This document shows positions 49,275 to 57,477 of a stretch of 59,102 nucleotides of DNA, piece by piece. A model generated the notes under the pieces. That model saw nothing but the letters and a program-made list of their open reading frames with translations, had not been told where the DNA came from and did no database searches. Position numbers and translations under genes: made by a program. This DNA comes from Planctomycetaceae bacterium (GTDB taxonomy: Bacteria; Planctomycetota; Planctomycetia; Planctomycetales; Planctomycetaceae), in the NCBI GenBank assembly GCA_028284145.1, contig JANQSH010000004.1, positions 1 through 59,102 of the forward strand, given 5' to 3'. Position 1 is the stretch's first letter. Every line of letters starts with the position of its first letter.

Positions 49275-49398
49275 AGTTTTGCAGGGCAGTGCTCCTGCCT
49301 GCCGTTTGTCTGTGGGGGAAAGAATCAGACAGGATCAACAGGATAGCCGCATTGCGCATCAGGAAAACAGCGGGTAGCCCAGGTTGCTCGCAACCTGG
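49275..49398 (+). repeat. Mosaic intergenic repeat, three modules in series
   Basis: TTTTGCAGGGCAGTGCTCC...GACAGGATCAACAGGAT (as at 6009-6080), then AGCCGCATTGCGCATCAGG with GAAAACAG (as at 35945-35990), then a CCAGGTTG/CAACCTGG hairpin (as at 35883-35905). Order differs from the other copies. Confidence 0.8.
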
Positions 49399-49930
49399 GT
49401 TTTGAAAGAGACAATTCAAAGGACGTGATCACGAACCGCGAAGCCACTTAACCTGCAGAGAGAGGAGATTTTTGACAGGATTCACAGGATAGAGATGAAC
49501 TCTCGCGGAGCCCGCAAAGAGTGACAGTTAGAGTGTAATCAGCTTGAGTCGACGTGCTACGCACGGCGGGCACCGTGTCGAGGTATCGATGCGGCTGGAT
49601 ACCGTAAGATCGTGGCATTTCATCTGGCTCTGCTGGCTGCGGGAATCTTTTTTCTCGCAGTGGCAATGATGACCACATTGCAGAAACCCGGTTACGTCTG
49701 ACGAATGCTGTTCCGGGCAATTCCGCTCAACTCCTCTCCCATCTGTGCCGATCTTAACAGTTGTAACGATTCTGCGGATCGAACGGCGTTCGTGCGCTGT
49801 GCATCCCGAAACAAAACAGGAACAGCGCAACTTTTCTCGGCGCGCGAAGTGTTCCCGCGCCACTCCTGCAAATTCTGCTGGAGCGGGAAGTTGTGTTCGA
49901 GCCACGCCGATGTCATAAGGGGGGAGACTC

Positions 49931-51421
49931 ATGGCGGAGTCACAGAAAAAGCCCGCGCCACAGCCAGTGGAATATCAACAGACACAGGAACAAGGACCAG
50001 TCGGCGCTGTTATCACGTCGCCCATTCTGTGGGGTGGTTTGATCACCATTGGCTTTTACAGCGCGCTGCCGCATCTGCCGGCACAACGCGAATTAGCTGT
50101 GCGCTATTTCTGCAGCCATCCGCTGGAATACGTCACAACGACACTCTTTTTCATGGGCGTGACGACATTGCTCATCAAAGGGCTTCGTCTAAGTGCGGAA
50201 AAACGGGCCTTGCGGACAGTTTCCCTCAGCGCGCGAACGATTCTCAAAACCAATGACCCACTCAGAAAAGCCGCGCTGATTCAGGATGATCTGGATCATT
50301 CCGGCAGCAGTCTTCAAAACACAGAACTCGTCCGCCGATTGCGGGATGTCTGCACGCACATCACCGGGCGACGTTCGGCCGATAACCTGAGCGAACATCT
50401 GCAGTATCTGGCGGAATTGGCAGCGGAACGATTGCATGGCAGCTATGCGATGGTCCGCACGGTTACCTGGGCGGTTCCGATTCTCGGCTTTCTCGGCACC
50501 GTCATCGGAATCACGATGGCGATTGCCAATGTCACACCGGAACAACTCGACACATCGCTGGGTGAAGTGACCGGTGGCCTGGCAGTTGCATTTGACACCA
50601 CGGCTCTGGCTCTGGGGCTTTCGCTCGTACTCGTCTTCTGCACATTCGTCGCAGAGCGAAGCGAACAGAAAGTCCTGAACTCGGTGGAGGAATTCGGTCA
50701 TAAGCATCTTGCCAGTTTGTTCCCCTCTCATCGGGCGCGACAGCAGAATCGGCTCATCGATGCCGAAGGAAAAGTGGCCGAAAAAATGCTGAATCAAACC
50801 GAAAAGATGATCGAGAACCAATTGCAGTTGTGGCAACAGTCGCTGGAGTCGTTACGAACTCGCTGGACCGAATCACTGACAGGCCAGAAGGCGGAATTCG
50901 ACGATATGGTCAGGCGAGGCATGCAGGCCACACTCATCAGCCATGCCGATCAACTCAGCGAAGCCCGCGGCGAATTCCTCGATGCGTTCCAGAACGCCTC
51001 CCAGCAGTTGGCCGATCAAGCGGCACGTCTGGAAGAAGACCGCCGCGATCAATTGACTGACTTCTCTCAGAAACTGGATGGCGTCTGGACGCGCATTCGG
51101 CACGACATGAAAGAAGATCAGCAGGAACAGTCCGGCATGCTCGCGTCGACGGTCCAGCAACTGACCACTTCGATTTCCGACTGGCAGACACAACTGCAGG
51201 TCAGCACCTCGGCTGGTCGGACGCAATTAGACGAAATTCAAAAGCAGAGCGAATTGCTGCTGCAACTTTCCAGCCAGCAGGATCAACTTGTCAATATCCA
51301 GTCACAACTGGCAACCAATCTCGAAACGGTCCGGGCGGCAGAAAGTCTGCAGGAGACACTTCACAGCCTCAACGCGGTGATTCACCTGCTCACGGCAAGG
51401 GTCCGTCCGCACGCTGCGTAG
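49931..51421 (+). CDS. MotA/TolQ/ExbB-type proton channel protein with long coiled-coil tail
   Basis: 496 residues. Hydrophobic segments at about 33-50, 75-95, 183-204 and 225-247; the last two carry the family motif IGITMAIANVTPEQLDTSLGEVTGGLAVAFDTTALALGLS. In the family, several copies form a ring around a partner helix that conducts protons. Residues 260-496 are a long coiled coil (IENQLQLWQQSLESLRTRW and more), absent from ExbB/TolQ but seen in MotA-like ZorA. ATG after GGGGAG. It is followed by two ExbD-like genes (22-59 bp gap, then 4-bp overlap). Confidence 0.8.
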   Translation: MAESQKKPAPQPVEYQQTQEQGPVGAVITSPILWGGLITIGFYSALPHLPAQRELAVRYFCSHPLEYVTTTLFFMGVTTLLIKGLRLSAEKRALRTVSLSARTILKTNDPLRKAALIQDDLDHSGSSLQNTELVRRLRDVCTHITGRRSADNLSEHLQYLAELAAERLHGSYAMVRTVTWAVPILGFLGTVIGITMAIANVTPEQLDTSLGEVTGGLAVAFDTTALALGLSLVLVFCTFVAERSEQKVLNSVEEFGHKHLASLFPSHRARQQNRLIDAEGKVAEKMLNQTEKMIENQLQLWQQSLESLRTRWTESLTGQKAEFDDMVRRGMQATLISHADQLSEARGEFLDAFQNASQQLADQAARLEEDRRDQLTDFSQKLDGVWTRIRHDMKEDQQEQSGMLASTVQQLTTSISDWQTQLQVSTSAGRTQLDEIQKQSELLLQLSSQQDQLVNIQSQLATNLETVRAAESLQETLHSLNAVIHLLTARVRPHAA

Positions 51422-51479
51422 AGGCATTGTTGATTGCCGTCGATTGGTGAGTGTCAAAACAGAGTCAGGGGGGCAGGTT

Positions 51480-53720
51480 GTGTCTCGTTCCAGCGCGAGA
51501 AATTCCAGCAATATCTCTTTGTTCCCGTTTCTGGCCGTTCTGGTCTGTGCGATGGGTGCGCTGATTCTGTTGCTGCTCGTTACGACGCGACGCATTCGAC
51601 AGGATGCGTTGGAACAGGTCCAGGCGAAAGTCGAACAACCGCAGTCCGCTGAACAATCATCTGCTTTGGAAATCAGCGACACACTTCCCTTGCCAGCGGA
51701 AAACCTGCCTCCTGAAGCCAACCTGCCGGAAGAGGATCGTGTCGTCACCACGATCCCTGAGGTTTATCATCCGGAGACGCTGATTCCGATTGAACCGGAA
51801 TTGGCGCGACAGAGAGCATCTGATCAATTCGCACCACCCGCAACAGACCCTCTTCACCCGTTGACTCGAAGATTCACTTTCCCTCCTCCACGCCCGGTCG
51901 AAAAACAGCCAACACCCAGGCAACCTATGCCCAAAGAGCCTGTCATCAAGCTCCCGCAAGCTCCCATTCCGCTTTCACTGAAACCGATCGCAAAGCCGCG
52001 GATTCTCGAACGACCTCGCGTCGAACAACCAGGGAATCCGATCGCACATTCACCTGCCGTCAATCCGAATGTCAAGCTGGCCGATGAATTGTTGAGACTG
52101 AAACAAAGAAAGGCGGAACGGGAGCGGCAACTCACGTTGCAGAACGACGCCACCGCCAACAAAGAGAAACAACTGAATGAATTGCAACGGTTGAATGCTG
52201 CCATCGCCGAACAGAAGCAGGAGCAGGATGAGGCGTTGCGAAAAGTCGAAGTTGCGGCGAAGACGCTGGAAACTCAGCAACGCAGACTGCGATTGCGGGT
52301 TGACGATGCGAAAGAAAACCTGAAGGCGATCCAGCAGGCGTCGTCGGTTGTCGGGCAGGGCGAATTCACGATTGTCCCCTTTCATGGCAAAACGGGAACC
52401 CGCCGCACGCCAATCCTTCTGGAATGCACGTCACATGGCATTCGGTTTATTCCGGAGGATGTTCTGATCACCGAACGTCACATCAACGGATTCACTCCGG
52501 GTTACAACCCGCTGTTGATCGCCACCCGTGAAGTCAGCCGATACTGGCATGCAAAACGGAACTCGCAGGGGCAACAATCGACGCCCGAACCGTATGTGCT
52601 GCTTGTTGTGCGTCCCAGCGGCACGAAGGCATACTACATCGCCCGCCAGCTATTGAATCATCTGCGCGAAGATTTCGGATATGAGTTGATCGAATCCGAC
52701 ATTCAACTCCACCTGCCAACGGTCGATCCCCAGGCCAGAAAGATCATTCAGGAAGCAATCGATCAGACGATTTCCGAGCGGGATCAGATCGTCGCGAGCG
52801 TTCAGGGCAGTGGATTGGGAATGGGTGAAGGCAATGCTGGTTTCCGTGCCGGTTCCTCCGGACAAAACTCCAGCGAATTTGGAGCGAGTCGTTCGGGTAG
52901 ACCAGGCTCAACGGGCCTCGGACGCGAAGAACGTCACCAATTCGGCAATTCGTCTGGCAGCCACGATGGAATAACCAGCCGCAACGCAACGGCAGCCGCG
53001 TCGCAACGTCGTCATGATCCCAAGTCACCATTCAAGGTCCGTTCATCAGACAATATGCCGAGACCGGACGATTCCCCTCGAACCAGAACGGAACACCGCA
53101 ACGAAGGCGCATTTTCTCGCGGACCGTTCGGTCAGTCGGGAGGTTTTGGCAGACCGAATCGATTGGCCGATGCTTCGGGGGAATTGCGGTCTGTTCCGAC
53201 AATACCATCGATTGACGATATCGCGGCAGATCCGCTGTTTGATTCCGGGTCTGACAGCGGTGGACAAGCCCGACATCGACAACAGGGCGAAGTTCAAAAC
53301 GGCGATCCCAACGGTACACCAAACACCAGCCGAAATGTTAATTTCGGGTCGCAGGCCCGGTCGACAGACGGTCCGGTCTGGCGTTCATTTGGCTCGCGCG
53401 GCGGGATTGGTTTTGAGAAAGATGTCGTGATCAATGTGCAGGATGACCGAATTATCGCCGGTCAACGGGTGTTGCGGATTCGCCCGGGCGAACAGTTGGA
53501 CGATGTCATGCCCCGGCTGATGAATCTATTGGATGCCTCGATTCGAGACTGGGGGCAGCCACCGCGCCGTTTCTATTGGGTTCCCAATGTCCGATTGCGA
53601 GTTGAGTCTGCGGAGTTCAACCGATACCAGGCATTACGGAACGCTTTAGAGAGATCCGGGCTGAAGACGTCCATCGAGTTGATTCGACAAGAAGGTCGAT
53701 TTTCGGGAGGACGCCAATGA
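51480..53720 (+). CDS. Large ExbD-like membrane protein 1 (channel partner)
   Basis: 746 residues from the GTG at 51480, preceded by AGGGGGG six bases upstream; TTG 51444 is the alternative. One N-terminal membrane helix (ISLFPFLAVLVCAMGALILLLL) without the Asp usual in ExbD/MotB. A Pro-rich region (about 75-195) leads to a coiled coil (LADELLRLKQRKAERERQLT..., about 205-300), an alpha/beta domain (VLLVVRPSGTKAYYIARQLL, about 310-455), a Gly/Ser/Arg-rich low-complexity stretch (about 460-625) and a second related domain (VPNVRLRVESAEFNRYQALR, 640-746). No OmpA-like peptidoglycan motif seen. Function unknown. Confidence 0.65.
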   Translation: MSRSSARNSSNISLFPFLAVLVCAMGALILLLLVTTRRIRQDALEQVQAKVEQPQSAEQSSALEISDTLPLPAENLPPEANLPEEDRVVTTIPEVYHPETLIPIEPELARQRASDQFAPPATDPLHPLTRRFTFPPPRPVEKQPTPRQPMPKEPVIKLPQAPIPLSLKPIAKPRILERPRVEQPGNPIAHSPAVNPNVKLADELLRLKQRKAERERQLTLQNDATANKEKQLNELQRLNAAIAEQKQEQDEALRKVEVAAKTLETQQRRLRLRVDDAKENLKAIQQASSVVGQGEFTIVPFHGKTGTRRTPILLECTSHGIRFIPEDVLITERHINGFTPGYNPLLIATREVSRYWHAKRNSQGQQSTPEPYVLLVVRPSGTKAYYIARQLLNHLREDFGYELIESDIQLHLPTVDPQARKIIQEAIDQTISERDQIVASVQGSGLGMGEGNAGFRAGSSGQNSSEFGASRSGRPGSTGLGREERHQFGNSSGSHDGITSRNATAAASQRRHDPKSPFKVRSSDNMPRPDDSPRTRTEHRNEGAFSRGPFGQSGGFGRPNRLADASGELRSVPTIPSIDDIAADPLFDSGSDSGGQARHRQQGEVQNGDPNGTPNTSRNVNFGSQARSTDGPVWRSFGSRGGIGFEKDVVINVQDDRIIAGQRVLRIRPGEQLDDVMPRLMNLLDASIRDWGQPPRRFYWVPNVRLRVESAEFNRYQALRNALERSGLKTSIELIRQEGRFSGGRQ

Positions 53721-55171
53721 GCCGACGCATGCCCAAATCGGAAACTGGTTTCGGATCGGATTCCTTCCTCGACATCATTGCGAATATCGTGGGTATCCTG
53801 ATCATCCTGATCGTGATTTCCGGGTTGAGGGTCAGTCACGCACCTGTTCCCACGGAGAAAGATGTGGCTGCAGGGTCGGCATCTCCTGATACAGCGGTCA
53901 GTAAGTCTATGCTTGATCCATCGACTCCAACCATTGATGAATTGCCGATTCCGCCAGAGGTCGTGGCAAAAGCCCCATTGCCAGCCAACATTGCCGCTCC
54001 TCAACCGATCGAGTCGCCTTCATTTCCGCAATTGTCGTTGCCCCATCCGGATGAAACACCGTTCCGTCAACCGATATCACATCCTCGCGACAGGATCACT
54101 TCACTCGACGATCTGCCGCTGATTTCCACGGAAGAATCCAAACACCAGGTTGTGCCACCTGTCAATGCACAACCTTCCTCAGTTGTTGTCAGGCCCAAAC
54201 GGCTGCTTTGGCGACCGAAATCAAAATGGTATCCCGATCCGCAACAGTTACAACGCGAACAAACCGCCGGTGCTCCATCCTGGCCCACACGATTGCCACC
54301 GCCACGCAAACCGGAACCGATTCCGGTTTCGCAGGATCTCATTGCGGCAATCGACGGTACACAACAGGAGTTGCAGCGGCTTTCCCGTCTGATCGATGCC
54401 ACCGTGCAACAACAATCGGTTCTCGATCAGAAACTGGTTGTCAGCCAAAACCTCGCGCAAGTCCGACATCGCAAATACAAGGATGTCAAACAGACGGTCG
54501 CTGTGAAGTCAGAATTCGTCACTGCGCAACAGCAGTCGATCATGACTCTGGAAGGACAACTGCAACAGTTGCAGCGGGACATCGACGCAGAACGGAACAA
54601 ACGACCGAAGTCGGTGGCCGGTACGATCAAGCATGAACTGAACCCGATTGGCCGAAAGGTTGATGGATCGGAAATACATTTTCGTCTTTCCGGAGGTCGC
54701 GTCTCCTATGTGCCATTGCCGGAAATGGTGGGAGACTTGCGTGATGAGGTTCAACAACGTGTGAGGTGGCTCGCGAAGTTCCCGGAATACACTGGAAAGA
54801 TCGGCCCGATTGAAGGCTACGCGATGGAGTACCTGCTCAAGCGGGAAGGTCTTTCGGCTATCGATCGCCTGCAGGCCGGTCCGGGCATGGTCCGCATCAG
54901 CGTGGCCCAATGGCAAATCATGCCTCAGTCAAACCTCAAGACCGAATCGGCCAAAGAAGCGCTGCGAACGACATCCCGATTTGCCCAGATGCTGCGTCTC
55001 GCCGACAAGGAAACAACTGTAACGCTCTGGGTCTACCCCGACAGTTTCGAACTGTATTCGCAGTTGAAGGATCAGATTCACGCGGAAGGATTGACGGTCG
55101 CCGGTCGTCCACTTCCTGCCGGCATGCCGATTTCCGGTTCACCCGATGGATCAAGCTCTGTTGGTCAATAG
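53717..55171 (+). CDS. Large ExbD-like membrane protein 2 (channel partner)
   Basis: 484 residues, ATG overlapping the stop of the previous gene (ATGA). N-terminal helix FLDIIANIVGILIILIVISG starts with an Asp placed as in ExbD/MotB, the presumed proton-carrying residue. A Pro-rich spacer (about 60-200) and a coiled coil (IAAIDGTQQELQRLSRLI to LQQLQRDIDAERNK) precede one C-terminal domain (SEIHFRLSGGRVSYVPL through LWVYPDSFELYSQLKDQIHA). That last segment matches the pattern of two domains in the upstream partner. Its TAG stop is formed by a 100-bp element. Confidence 0.65.
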   Translation: MSRRMPKSETGFGSDSFLDIIANIVGILIILIVISGLRVSHAPVPTEKDVAAGSASPDTAVSKSMLDPSTPTIDELPIPPEVVAKAPLPANIAAPQPIESPSFPQLSLPHPDETPFRQPISHPRDRITSLDDLPLISTEESKHQVVPPVNAQPSSVVVRPKRLLWRPKSKWYPDPQQLQREQTAGAPSWPTRLPPPRKPEPIPVSQDLIAAIDGTQQELQRLSRLIDATVQQQSVLDQKLVVSQNLAQVRHRKYKDVKQTVAVKSEFVTAQQQSIMTLEGQLQQLQRDIDAERNKRPKSVAGTIKHELNPIGRKVDGSEIHFRLSGGRVSYVPLPEMVGDLRDEVQQRVRWLAKFPEYTGKIGPIEGYAMEYLLKREGLSAIDRLQAGPGMVRISVAQWQIMPQSNLKTESAKEALRTTSRFAQMLRLADKETTVTLWVYPDSFELYSQLKDQIHAEGLTVAGRPLPAGMPISGSPDGSSSVGQ

Positions 55172-55269
55172 AGCGTATTACGCTCTTCTGTGCCACGAAA
55201 ACCGTCTTTTGGCCTGCAAACACAAACTCCCACGAGCGAGAATCATCACACGAAAAGGTAAACGGCTCC
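55170..55269 (+). repeat. 100-bp element, copy 9 (forms stop of ExbD-like gene 2)
   Basis: Stop TAG is 55169-55171; element starts at the A. Intact 5' hairpin, 3' end GCTCC. Followed 51 bp later by copy 10 in tandem. Confidence 0.92.
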
Positions 55270-55320
55270 AGACACTCTCGCACTCAACCGCTGGCGGAAT
55301 TGTCGTCGAGTCGATAGCTT

Positions 55321-55420
55321 GGAGTGTATTATGCTCTTCTGTGCCGCGATGGGTGTCGTCAGGGCTGCAAACATCGGTCCCCACGAGCCAGAGACGTTAT
55401 ACCAGAAGGGAAACTGCTCT
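55321..55420 (+). repeat. 100-bp element, copy 10 (tandem with copy 9)
   Basis: Exactly 100 bp, more diverged (GGAGTGTATTATGCTCTT). 3' end GCTCTCA. Same orientation as copy 9. It lies 65 bp before the CitG-like gene. Confidence 0.88.
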
Positions 55421-55485
55421 CATGTCAGGCGGTACACAACGTCGTGCGACCGCGATTATTCCGGCACTGACAGTCGACTTTTCCA

Positions 55486-56382
55486 ATGACCATGGCAGAA
55501 AAAATTGAGTTGGCCTGTTTGTTGGAAGCTACGGCTGCCAAGCCGGGGAATGTCCATCCGCGTGCTGCGTTTTCCAATCTGTGTTGGAATGACTTCCTTG
55601 TTTCCGCGAGAATCACTGCCCCCATTCTGGCCCAGACAACACCCGACAACCTTGGCCGCATCATTCGCGATGCCGTCGCGGCGACTCATCAACATACAGA
55701 GACCAACACGAATCTGGGCATTGTCCTGTTGATTGCTCCTTTGGTTGCAGTGCCGGAACATCAACTTGTGCCGGTCGGCATCGGCCCGATTCTGGATCAT
55801 CTCACAAAAGCTGATGCTGAGTTCGTCTACGAAGCAATTCGCCTGGCCGATCCCGGCGGACTTGGTTCTGCCGACGAGGGGGATGTCGCTCACAAACCGA
55901 CCGACACGCTGCGACACATGATGGCTCTCGCTGCGGATCGTGACTCTATCGCGGCGGAATATACCTGGGGTTACCCCACCGTCCTGAACCGGGGCGTACC
56001 AATTCTCGAAGCCTCAGAAGACTTTCCAGATAACTGGGAACGGGCGGTGATCCGTCTGCATCTCGAATTGATGACACAGGTACCGGATACGTTTATCGCA
56101 CGCAAGAGCGGGCCGGAGATTGCACAGGAATCGGCCTGCCGCGCACGAACTGTATTGGATGCCGGCTGGCCAGAGTCATCAGCCGGTCAATCGGCCATTC
56201 AAGAACTCGACGAATGGTTGCGGGCGGATGGCAATCGACGCAATCCCGGAACAACGGCTGACCTGGTCGCCGCTTCGCTGTTTGTCGCAATACGTGAAGA
56301 CCGCATTGTGGCTCCGAGTTTGTCGCAAGTTATCGAATATGGACGTCGGCTCATCGAAGTCCAGGCGACGAAGGTGAGGTAA
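55486..56382 (+). CDS. CitG/MdcB-like triphosphoribosyl-dephospho-CoA synthase
   Basis: 298 residues. Family pattern EATAAKPGNVHPRAAFSNL (KPGNVH), NTNLGIVLLIAPL, SGPEIAQESA and a C-terminal NPGTTADLVAASLFV. True CitG/MdcB make the prosthetic group of citrate or malonate lyases, but related genes are encoded with methanopterin-linked C1 genes in methylotrophs and planctomycetes, where their role is unclear. Here it overlaps a PTPS gene by one base (TAATG), which favours the C1/pterin link. Citrate lyase subunits are not in the window. Confidence 0.75.
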   Translation: MTMAEKIELACLLEATAAKPGNVHPRAAFSNLCWNDFLVSARITAPILAQTTPDNLGRIIRDAVAATHQHTETNTNLGIVLLIAPLVAVPEHQLVPVGIGPILDHLTKADAEFVYEAIRLADPGGLGSADEGDVAHKPTDTLRHMMALAADRDSIAAEYTWGYPTVLNRGVPILEASEDFPDNWERAVIRLHLELMTQVPDTFIARKSGPEIAQESACRARTVLDAGWPESSAGQSAIQELDEWLRADGNRRNPGTTADLVAASLFVAIREDRIVAPSLSQVIEYGRRLIEVQATKVR

Positions 56383-56894
56383 TGACGGGAGAAACATTCC
56401 GCGTCCGCGTGACGAAAGACCACCTTGTTTTCAGCGCAGCGCATTTCATTACCTTCAATGGCAACATCTGCGAACGTTTACATGGTCACAACTGGCGTAC
56501 GGCGGTTGAGATCCGTGGCGAACTCGATGAAAATCAATATGTGTTCGACTTCATCGCTCTGCGCGATGGCCTGCAAAAAATAGTGATGGAACTGGATCAT
56601 CACATGCTGCTGGCCACACAACATCCGACAATTGCCATATTGGAAACGGATCACGAGGTCGAAGTGACGTTTGAAGAAAAACGCTGGATCTTTCCACGTG
56701 AAGATTGTGTCTTGCTGCCGATCGAGAACACGACAGCCGAAAAAATTGCCGCGTGGATCGGACAACGATTGAAGTCCGACCTGCTGAGTTCCGTTGACCA
56801 CCCGCTCGCCACGCTGCAGGTTGAAGTGGAAGAGAACTTCGGCCAATGGGCAATCTGCGAGATTCCGCTGGACGGAAAGCCGGGCAGAGTGTAA
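56382..56894 (+). CDS. 6-pyruvoyl-tetrahydropterin synthase family protein
   Basis: 170 residues, ATG overlapping the CitG-like stop. Zinc ligands His21, His34 and His36 (SAAHFITFNG, ERLHGHNW) and catalytic Cys30, the PTPS/QueD layout. DHHMLLATQHPTIA and VLLPIENTTAEKIAAWI are further landmarks. Such enzymes act on dihydroneopterin triphosphate in tetrahydropterin or queuosine synthesis. Pairing with a CitG-like gene matches planctomycete C1 clusters, so a pterin of methanopterin type is plausible; queuosine remains possible. Confidence 0.85.
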   Translation: MTGETFRVRVTKDHLVFSAAHFITFNGNICERLHGHNWRTAVEIRGELDENQYVFDFIALRDGLQKIVMELDHHMLLATQHPTIAILETDHEVEVTFEEKRWIFPREDCVLLPIENTTAEKIAAWIGQRLKSDLLSSVDHPLATLQVEVEENFGQWAICEIPLDGKPGRV

Positions 56895-56956
56895 GGCAAG
56901 CTTCAAGTGGCCCTGATCCTCCCCAGCAAAATTTAAAACCTTTCGGTGACGGCCAA

Positions 56957-57310
56957 TCATCGCTCACGAAAATCAAACCGCCACTCGTCACTCTCCATGT
57001 CGCGTGTCAACCGTGCGACGCCGTCCAGTCGGTCGCCCAATAGAGAAATTTCAGTTTGATCAGCTTTTTCGACAATCCACTCAAATCTGCCAGTGTCCCA
57101 TCGGGTGACAGTTCCACGATTCCCACTCACCGGTCCTTCGTAATCGAGGTATTCGATGCGATGATCGGGTAACAGTGTTGCCAGAGTTGTCCCGCCGGAA
57201 TCAGGTTCTTCAATCAATCGCCAGGTCCGCAGTTTTTCTCCGCACTCCAGCATGAAGTCCCAATGCAACTCGGGATGATCGTGTGTCAGAATGACAAATC
57301 TTGCGGTCAT
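56957..57310 (-). CDS. Stand-alone LigD-type 3'-phosphoesterase domain
   Basis: 117 residues from the ATG at 57310 (MTARFVILTHDHPELHWDFMLECG), the family N-terminus. Fits the phosphoesterase domain of LigD (HDHPELHWDFMLE, DHRIEYLDYEGPV), which trims 3' ends in DNA end joining. The usual fused ligase and polymerase domains are absent. Convergent with the PTPS gene. Could act with a separate ligase or in another repair path. Confidence 0.75.
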   Translation of the reverse strand: MTARFVILTHDHPELHWDFMLECGEKLRTWRLIEEPDSGGTTLATLLPDHRIEYLDYEGPVSGNRGTVTRWDTGRFEWIVEKADQTEISLLGDRLDGVARLTRDMESDEWRFDFRER

Positions 57311-57477
57311 AAGGCAGGCCGAATCGTTTGTCGTAAAAAACATTACGGGATCGACGAAATCTCGACGGACAGAAATAGCGCACTCCAGAATATCGAACGG
57401 GTACGGATTTTGCTAAATTATCAGGCGATCGATTTCGAACAGGCCTCAGTTCGTACCATACGTGAGTTGCAACCAAG

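Larger units (their letters stand above)
49144..49930. other. 790-bp intergenic region with terminator and mosaic repeats
   Basis: Holds the terminator at 49169-49208 and the repeat modules at 49275-49398. A GACAGGATTCACAGGATAG string follows at 49473-49491. No gene I support; upstream of the ExbB-like gene. Confidence 0.6.

Noticed and set aside
49931..55171. Zorya-type anti-phage system
   Set aside because: The channel protein has a ZorA-like tail, but the partners lack the MotB/OmpA peptidoglycan domain and no ZorC/D/E-like helicase or nuclease is adjacent.
57344..57477. Sigma-54 promoter for glnA
   Set aside because: No TGGC-N7-TTGC arrangement in the upstream region; a GGCAC near the start codon lies inside the coding sequence with wrong spacing.
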